A DNA stretch of 12,277 nucleotides from Hondaea fermentalgiana (lineage: Eukaryota > Sar > Bigyra > Thraustochytrida > Thraustochytriidae): assembly GCA_014084085.1 (NCBI GenBank), contig NPFB01000225.1:7430-19706 (forward strand), in the 5' to 3' direction. This document shows, piece by piece, positions 8,162-12,277 of this stretch. The position numbers and the translations under genes are program-made. The first letter of the stretch is position 1, and every line of letters begins with the position of its first letter. The notes under the pieces are model-generated. The model did not search any database. It saw nothing but the letters and a program-made list of their open reading frames with translations, and was not told the origin of the DNA.

Positions 8162-8374
8162 TCGATTCCACCGATCCGTCGAGCGCGCGGGCAGGGACGG
8201 ACGCGGCCGCAGCGCGATCCGCATCGACGCAGCCGGCTGACGCTCGCGCGCTCGCCCGAGCGAGGTTCGCGGGGCGCGAGAGGCTGACACAGGGCGTACA
8301 AACGCACATACCCGACGGTCCGTTCGCAGGCCGACGGCCTGGCCGGTGGCGGACTCGGCCGACCGACCCGCGCG

Positions 8375-8413
8375 GCGAGAGAGCCCAAACAGCGCGACCG
8401 CGAGAGAGCCCAA
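8375..8413. repeat. 14-bp direct repeat GCGAGAGAGCCCAA
   Basis: Two perfect copies, at 8375-8388 and 8400-8413, separated by 11 bases. Function unknown. Confidence 0.85.
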
Positions 8414-8435
8414 GCCTCGGCGGGAGAGGATCGGC

Positions 8436-8490
8436 GCTCGCCCGCTCGCTCGCTCGCTCGCTGGCTGGCTGGTCGGCCGGCCGGCCGGCC
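8436..8490. repeat. Compound microsatellite GCTC / GGCT / GGCC
   Basis: GCTC units run into GGCT units and then into GGCC units, with single-base motif drift at each transition. Confidence 0.9.
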
Positions 8491-8504
8491 AAAACGACGA
8501 TCGC

Positions 8505-8534
8505 GACGGCGCCAACGACGGCGCCAACGACGGC
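8505..8534. repeat. 12-bp tandem repeat GACGGCGCCAAC
   Basis: Two perfect 12-bp units (8505-8516, 8517-8528) and a 6-base partial third. The unit contains the palindrome GGCGCC. Confidence 0.85.
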
Positions 8535-8708
8535 GTCGCCTGCCTTCGAAGATCGTGGCGGTGCAGAACAGAGCAAAGCAGAGCAGTGCAGACCCACCAG
8601 CCCAAGCAAGCAAAGCCAACCCAGCAACCACCAGACAGTTAAAGTTACACGCTCGTTCGTTCGTTCATTCACAGCGCTGCCAGGGCTGCCAAGAGCTCGA
8701 AGGCGGCG

Positions 8709-8746
8709 TCGACTGCGAGCCCGGTTTCGACCGGGCAGGCAGTCGG
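8709..8746. other. Strong hairpin with TTCG tetraloop
   Basis: A perfect 7-bp inner stem, GCCCGGT (8719-8725) with ACCGGGC (8730-8736), closes a TTCG tetraloop. After a 2x2 internal loop (GA/AG) an outer 6-bp stem pairs GACTGC (8711-8716) with GCAGTC (8739-8744), extended by a C-G and a T-G pair at 8709-8710/8745-8746. If transcribed in the + sense, it would give a highly stable UUCG-capped RNA stem-loop. It is not a tRNA T-arm: the seven-base loop and five-base stem do not fit. Confidence 0.7.
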
Positions 8747-9228
8747 GTGCGGATTCCGGCGCGGCGCTTCCTGCTCGCCCCGCGCAGTTCATTTCGAGAC
8801 GAGGACCTGGCCGGCATCGGCTGTGCCGGTTCGCGGGAGATTGGGTGGCAAGGGAGGCAGGGAGGAAGCAAGGAAAAAAGGAAGTGGCCAGCCAGCACGC
8901 GCGCGCACTGCGACGGTGCCCGGAGTTACGGAACGTGTCTAATGTAAATGGACAAAGTAATTGTAACGAACGAGCTTGGCGAGGACTGCGCGCGAAAGAA
9001 GAATTTGCGCGCTTCCAAGACCAGTCCGCATTCGCGGCGGCGCCTGCCAGTGCAGCCTATAGCTACGTCACAATTATGGGTGCATGAAATCCACCGCCAG
9101 CCAGCACAGCAGGATTGAGACTGGTGGATTGGCTCGTGCCGCTCGGCCCACCCGCCGATCCGCTAACCACTGCTCGGTGCGGCCACGAGCGCAGCCGCGT
9201 CATGATCGGATCCAGCGATCTCATCTCG

Positions 9229-9260
9229 CGACCGACCGACCGACCGACCGACCGACCGAC
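9229..9260. repeat. (CGAC)8 microsatellite
   Basis: Eight perfect CGAC tetramers, followed by degenerate CGATCGAC sequence to about 9293. It is close to the right-hand limit of the GC-rich desert. Confidence 0.95.
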
Positions 9261-9430
9261 CGGCTGATCAAGCAGTCGATCGACCGATCGACCGCGAAGC
9301 TGCCTCTGCGATCAAGCGAGAACGTCGCCTGTGTGTTTTTGCTTCTTTACAGAGCTGGTAATTGCGAAGAGGCCTATTTCAGCCACAAGTGTACTGCAAT
9401 GAACAAAGAGCTAAGACTGAACGCGAGCTG

Positions 9431-9997
9431 AAACCAATGGCGCACAGAAAATCGCTAGCCTCGTTTGACGTTTCAAGTGGTCTCTCGCCAAGGGGGAAGC
9501 GGAAGGCCCGCGAAGCACGCCATCAGCCAAGTTCAATATGATGGAGGGGTCGCAACATCACCGCCCACGGTAAGAACCTCGACAACGCAGCAAGCACTTC
9601 TTCAGCAACATGATCAGGAAAACAATGCAATTGCTGGCACACATATCATGCGCGACACGTTCATCAAGAGCAGCAATAGCAAGCGCACCATGATAACGAA
9701 TCCAGCGTACTGCCATGATCGTCTCACCTTTCCCTTCTCTCTCGGTATTGGCCTAAGCGCAAAGCTCACGTCAAAAAGAACGCGGTGAGCATAACACACG
9801 CTGTTTGTCAATTTTCATTGACGCATCAGAGATGTACTGAGCCGTCTGCAATCCTTTTCTAGCTGCGCACAATACCGCCAGCCTCTGCTTCTCTACATGT
9901 ACAAGGAACCCGGAACGCCTTTGCAAATCATCACCCTTTGACCGAGGCTTTTGCCGCTGCCCTTCTCTTTCGTTCAATGACTCCTTTCAATGCAAGG
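9431..9997. other. Spacer of lower GC content, no recognised gene
   Basis: Base composition drops noticeably compared with 4333-9300. The longer open frames here either lack an ATG start (the 9465-9788 frame opens with TTG) or are short, and none resembles a known family. From about 9940 the sequence begins to look faintly like the neighbouring satellite monomer, suggesting decayed copies. Confidence 0.5.
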
Positions 9998-10391
9998 ACA
10001 GGTCTCTAAGCCTATGAGCGAGGCTCTTGCCTTGTACTTTTTCTTTCGATCCAGAACTTCTTGCACAGGTCTCAAGGCTTATGGGCTTTGGTATGCGTAT
10101 CATGACTTCGCGTCAAACGGACTCTTTTATCTCAAGCATAAGTCTTTGAACCTACGGGCTCAAGCATGCTTGCCTTAACCTCGCGCGACAGGGTCTCCTC
10201 CATCTCGAGCACAGGTCTCCAAGAATACAGGGCAAAGAAGGACGCTTCTCTGAGCCTCGCGCCACCATCTCCGGCACAGGGTTTTAGGCCTATGGGCTTG
10301 AAAGTATGCTTATCTTAGGCTCGCGCGACAGGTTCTCTTCCATCTCAAGCATAAGTCTTTGAACCTACGGGCTCAAGCGTGCTTGCCTTAA

Positions 10392-10655
10392 CCTCGCGTC
10401 ACAGGGTCTCCTCCATCTCGAGCACAGGTCGTCAAGAATACGGGGCCAAAAAGGATGTTTCTCTGAGCCTCGCGCCACCATCTCCGGCACAGGGTTTTAG
10501 GCCTATGGGCTTGAAAGTATGCTTATCTTGGCCTCGCGCGACAGGTTCTCTTCCATCTCAAGCACAAGTCTTTGAACCTTAAGGCTTACGTATGCTCATA
10601 TTAATTTCGAGCACACAAGTCTCTGGACGTATGGGCTCAAGCCTGCTAGTCTTGG
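10392..10655. repeat. Higher-order repeat unit 1 (264 bp)
   Basis: Composed of monomers A (76 bp), B (64 bp), C (73 bp) and a shortened D (51 bp) that lacks the CCTCGCGCGACAGG head. It is nearly identical to unit 2. Confidence 0.9.
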
Positions 10656-10919
10656 CCTCGCGCGACAGCTTCTCTTCCATCTCGAGCACAGGTCGTCAAG
10701 AATACAGGGGGGAAAAGGATGTTTCTCTGGGCCTCGCGCCACCATCTCAGGCACGAGTTTTTAGGCTTATGGGCTTGAAAGTATGCTTATCTTAGCCTCG
10801 CGCGACAGGTTCTCTTTCATCTCAAGCACAAGTCTTTGAACCTACACGCTTACGTATGCTCATGTTAATTTCGAGCACACAAGTCTCTGGACGTACGGGC
10901 TCAAGCCTGCTGGTCTTGG
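10656..10919. repeat. Higher-order repeat unit 2 (264 bp)
   Basis: Same A-B-C-D monomer order and the same 264-bp length as unit 1, with scattered substitutions and no net length change. Confidence 0.9.
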
Positions 10920-11134
10920 CCTCGCGCGACAGCTTCTCTTCCATCTCGAGCACAGGGCGTCAAGAATACGGGGCCAAAACGGATGTTTCTCTGAGCCTCG
11001 CGCCACCATCTCCGGCACAGGGTTTTAGGCCTATGGGCTTGAAAATATGCTTATCTTGGCCTCGCGCGACAGGTTCTCTTCCATCTCAAGTACACAAGCC
11101 TCTGAACCTGTAGGCTTACGTATGCTCATGTCAA
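10920..11134. repeat. Higher-order repeat unit 3 (partial, A-B-C)
   Basis: A and B monomers match units 1 and 2 closely; C is more diverged and D is replaced by decayed sequence beginning CCTCGAGCTCAC. This marks the right edge of the homogenised part of the array. Confidence 0.85.
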
Positions 11135-11170
11135 CCTCGAGCTCACACACACGTCTCTCGGCCTGCTTGT

Positions 11171-11605
11171 TCTCTTTGAACCAACGAGCGAAGTAGCTAC
11201 ACTTGACATGGCCTCTTGCCGCAACACCCTCCGCGACGCTGCACATGAGACATGTGCGCTTTCATCGGCATGACATCATGAAAGACGGATCTTGAAGGCT
11301 CCTACCTTTTTCGAACGCCCAAACGTCACGTCGCCAAGCAGGACTATGAACCTTCCATGCGGCGGACAACGCACTCAGGAAAGGAGAGCCAAAATCCCTG
11401 TCCACCGATTCACACCGATTCCCTTCAAGTTGCCAGTGTCACAGTGTGCTTTTACTCAACCGGACACCTTGCCCGCGTGCTTCGCCTACGAGATCTTTCG
11501 CATCGAAATCGTTTTTCTTCTTTTACCATCACTCACGCCGCCTTATGTCCCAGCCCAACCCTTGAAAAGATCAGTCATTTGCTCGTTGTCAATCAAAGTG
11601 GGGAA
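11171..11605. other. Spacer between satellite and A-tract, no recognised gene
   Basis: Mixed-composition sequence with faint satellite resemblance to about 11240. An ATG-started frame (11346-11717, 123 codons) exists, but it runs through the A21 tract as poly-Lys and matches nothing I recognise, so it is not called. Confidence 0.5.
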
Positions 11606-11671
11606 AACAAAAAAAAAAGTCTCGCAGTTTTTCAAAAAGTCTCGCGTTGGAAAAAAAAAAAAAAAAAAAAA
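11606..11671. repeat. A-rich block: duplicated AAAAAGTCTCGC and A21 run
   Basis: A short A-run is followed by AAAAAGTCTCGC, a copy of the same 12-mer about 21 bases later, and then 21 consecutive A residues at 11651-11671. This could be a slippage product, a nucleosome-free poly(dA) promoter element for the gene at 12042, or the tail of a retroposed sequence. I see no flanking target-site duplication. Confidence 0.8.
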
Positions 11672-12041
11672 GAGGGTGTGTACTTTTTTCTGCAATGTCC
11701 GCCTAGCCATCCCCTAACCAGCTCCTAGCCAGCTCCGCTACAATTTCCGTTATGGCCAGCGCCGTGCATTCGCGCCGTGTCCCAACTTCGAGCATCGGGA
11801 CCGGCCGTCGGACAACCGCAGGTTGGCTTTTCTCGCCTTCCTTCCCTCTTTCGCGCCAAGCTCCTAGCGAGCGACCCCGCTGTCGCAAGAGATGGGGAAA
11901 AGAAAGTGAGCGCTCCTCGCTCTGGAGGGCCGCCGCTCCGGCTCCCGGCACACTGGTGTCGTTCTGGCAGGTATGCCACGCCGCCTTCAAGCAAACACGA
12001 AACGCCACCAACCCAACCAAACGATAAAGAGAACAACGGCA
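11672..12041 (+). promoter_or_regulatory. Probable promoter and 5' leader of the secreted-protein gene
   Basis: These 370 bp lie between the A21 tract and the signal-peptide ATG. A repeated 'CTA(A/G)CCAGCTCC' motif occurs near 11715-11740, and a pyrimidine-rich patch at about 11826-11855 could serve as an initiator region. No TATA box is evident. A consensus-like splice donor, CAGGTATG, occurs at 11968-11975. The promoter role is positional inference. Confidence 0.35.
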
Positions 12042-12277
12042 ATGCGCCTTCCTCAGATCACCGCCGTGGCAGTACTAGCCTTGATCTCGGCCGGCCAGGG
12101 CGTACAGGGTGCATGTCCTGCTACCTCGACCATCTCGCCACCCGCGTACCCAGCCGATGGCGGTTTCACCACATCCGGCCTCGTCAGCATGGCCACCGCC
12201 ACCGAGGTCGTGACGCTCCGCTATACGCCCAATACCCCTCCCGATGGCTTCGACGACCAAGTTGACTGCCCATACGA
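12042..12277 (+). CDS. Secreted protein of unknown family, N-terminal part with signal peptide (3' partial)
   Basis: The frame opens at ATG 12042 and runs off the window after 78 complete codons. The first 23 residues form a textbook signal peptide: 'MRLPQ', a hydrophobic core 'TAVAVLALISAG', and a likely cleavage after 'VQG' (23|24). The mature part starts 'ACPATSTISPPAYPADGG' and is rich in Thr, Pro and Ser with two Cys, as for an extracellular or cell-wall protein. Third positions are mostly G or C, and no stop interrupts the frame. An in-frame ATG at 11973 would add 23 residues of basic sequence ahead of the signal peptide; the signal peptide argues for 12042, which has G at -3. I do not recognise the family. 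With the protein at the left end it is a second extracellular product in this window, but no functional link is shown. Confidence 0.65.
   Translation, partial: MRLPQITAVAVLALISAGQGVQGACPATSTISPPAYPADGGFTTSGLVSMATATEVVTLRYTPNTPPDGFDDQVDCPY

Larger units (their letters stand above)
5581..9430. other. GC-rich, microsatellite-dense gene desert
   Basis: No recognisable protein or RNA gene was found in about 3.8 kb. Many long frames are open on both strands at once, with products made of Arg, Ala, Pro, Ser and Gly plus repeat-coded runs (for example Leu/Phe/Ser from the pyrimidine strand of the purine tract). That pattern is expected of GC-rich DNA with few stop codons. Simple repeats of 3-5 bases are frequent and change motif every few hundred bases. 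The region could be a long regulatory spacer, a noncoding transcript, or a recombination-prone repeat landscape. Confidence 0.55.
9998..11170. repeat. Tandem satellite array with 264-bp higher-order repeat
   Basis: Related monomers carry the landmarks CCTCGCGCGACAGG, 'CATCTC(A/G)AGCACA', 'GTCT..GAACCTA.GGGCT' and 'GTATGCT.AT.TT'. The landmark CCTCGCG (one-base variant at 10319) starts at 10179, 10255, 10319, 10392, 10468, 10532, 10656, 10732, 10796, 10920, 10996 and 11060, so spacings cycle as 76, 64, then 73 or 124 (73+51). This gives a 213-bp version (10179-10391), two full 264-bp units (10392-10655, 10656-10919) and a partial third from 10920. Full units differ at only a small share of positions by eye. 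Copies left of 10179 and right of about 11135 are degenerate. Short open frames inside the array repeat with the satellite and are not taken as genes. Confidence 0.92.

Noticed and set aside
8719..8736. Possible tRNA T-arm or Pol III B-box at the TTCGA sequence
   Set aside because: The stem and loop lengths do not fit a T-arm, the B-box consensus is not met, and no acceptor or anticodon arms surround it.
6063..9087. Several frames of 220-516 codons on both strands of the GC-rich desert
   Set aside because: Overlapping frames are open at once, the products are Arg/Ala/Pro/Ser/Gly-rich with runs coded by microsatellites, and no domain is recognisable.
9084..9431. 115-codon + strand frame with a DRPT repeat
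   Set aside because: The repeat is the (CGAC)8 microsatellite translated, and the rest matches no family.
9465..9788. 107-codon + strand frame
   Set aside because: It opens with TTG, not ATG, which is not credible for a eukaryotic nuclear gene, and the product is unrecognised.
10379..11113. Repeated small frames (67-85 codons) with similar products
   Set aside because: They recur because the satellite recurs; at least one begins with GTG, they break at monomer junctions and show no protein family.
9998..11170. CRISPR-like array
   Set aside because: Units are directly adjacent variants of one monomer, with no unique spacers between constant repeats, and the sequence context is eukaryotic.
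11292..11717. 141-codon + strand frame
   Set aside because: It opens with TTG, and even from its first ATG (11346) it encodes poly-Lys through the A21 tract; no recognisable domain.

Overview
The window looks like nuclear DNA of an intron-poor, GC-rich protist, most probably a stramenopile, with a thraustochytrid-like labyrinthulomycete as the best guess. The reasons are a secreted protein with a Thr/Pro 'APTQTPT' stalk and PAN/apple modules, a eukaryotic-type formate/nitrite transporter encoded by one uninterrupted reading frame, long spacers full of CTTG, CCTG, GGCTC and CGAC microsatellites, and no bacterial operon or ribosome-binding-site structure. The lineage is inferred from style, not from a marker gene.

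Layout. (1) 1-2889, + strand: 3' part of a large extracellular protein related to the CEMIP/TMEM2 (KIAA1199) cell-surface hyaluronidase family. A parallel beta-helix region is followed by a 13-residue Thr/Pro repeat and two six-cysteine PAN/apple modules. The start lies left of the window. (2) 2890-3213: short convergent 3' spacer. (3) 3214-4332, - strand: a complete FNT-family (formate/nitrite) transporter with an unusual soluble N-terminal extension that resembles a SAM-type helical module. (4) 4333 to about 9430: roughly 5 kb of very GC-rich, microsatellite-dense sequence with no recognisable gene. It holds the transporter's 5' leader and probable promoter, an 83-nt homopurine run, a perfect TTTTCCGGAAAA palindrome and a strong UUCG-type hairpin. 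Long open frames here appear to be by-products of GC content and simple repeats. (5) About 9430-9997: less GC-rich sequence without a recognisable gene. (6) About 9998-11170: a tandem satellite of 51-76 bp related monomers organised into a 264-bp higher-order repeat, homogeneous in the middle and decayed at both edges. (7) About 11171-12041: unique spacer with an A21 tract, then the probable promoter and 5' leader of the last gene. (8) 12042 to the window end, + strand: start of a secreted protein with a clear signal peptide, cut by the window end.

There is no evidence that the three genes form a pathway. Two encode extracellular or secreted products and one a membrane channel/transporter, so the shared theme is the cell surface at most. 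The most unusual features are the higher-order satellite, the FNT protein with its extra N-terminal module, and the hyaluronidase-like protein with a mucin-like stalk and paired PAN domains. No CRISPR array, rRNA, tRNA or intact transposon was recognised.
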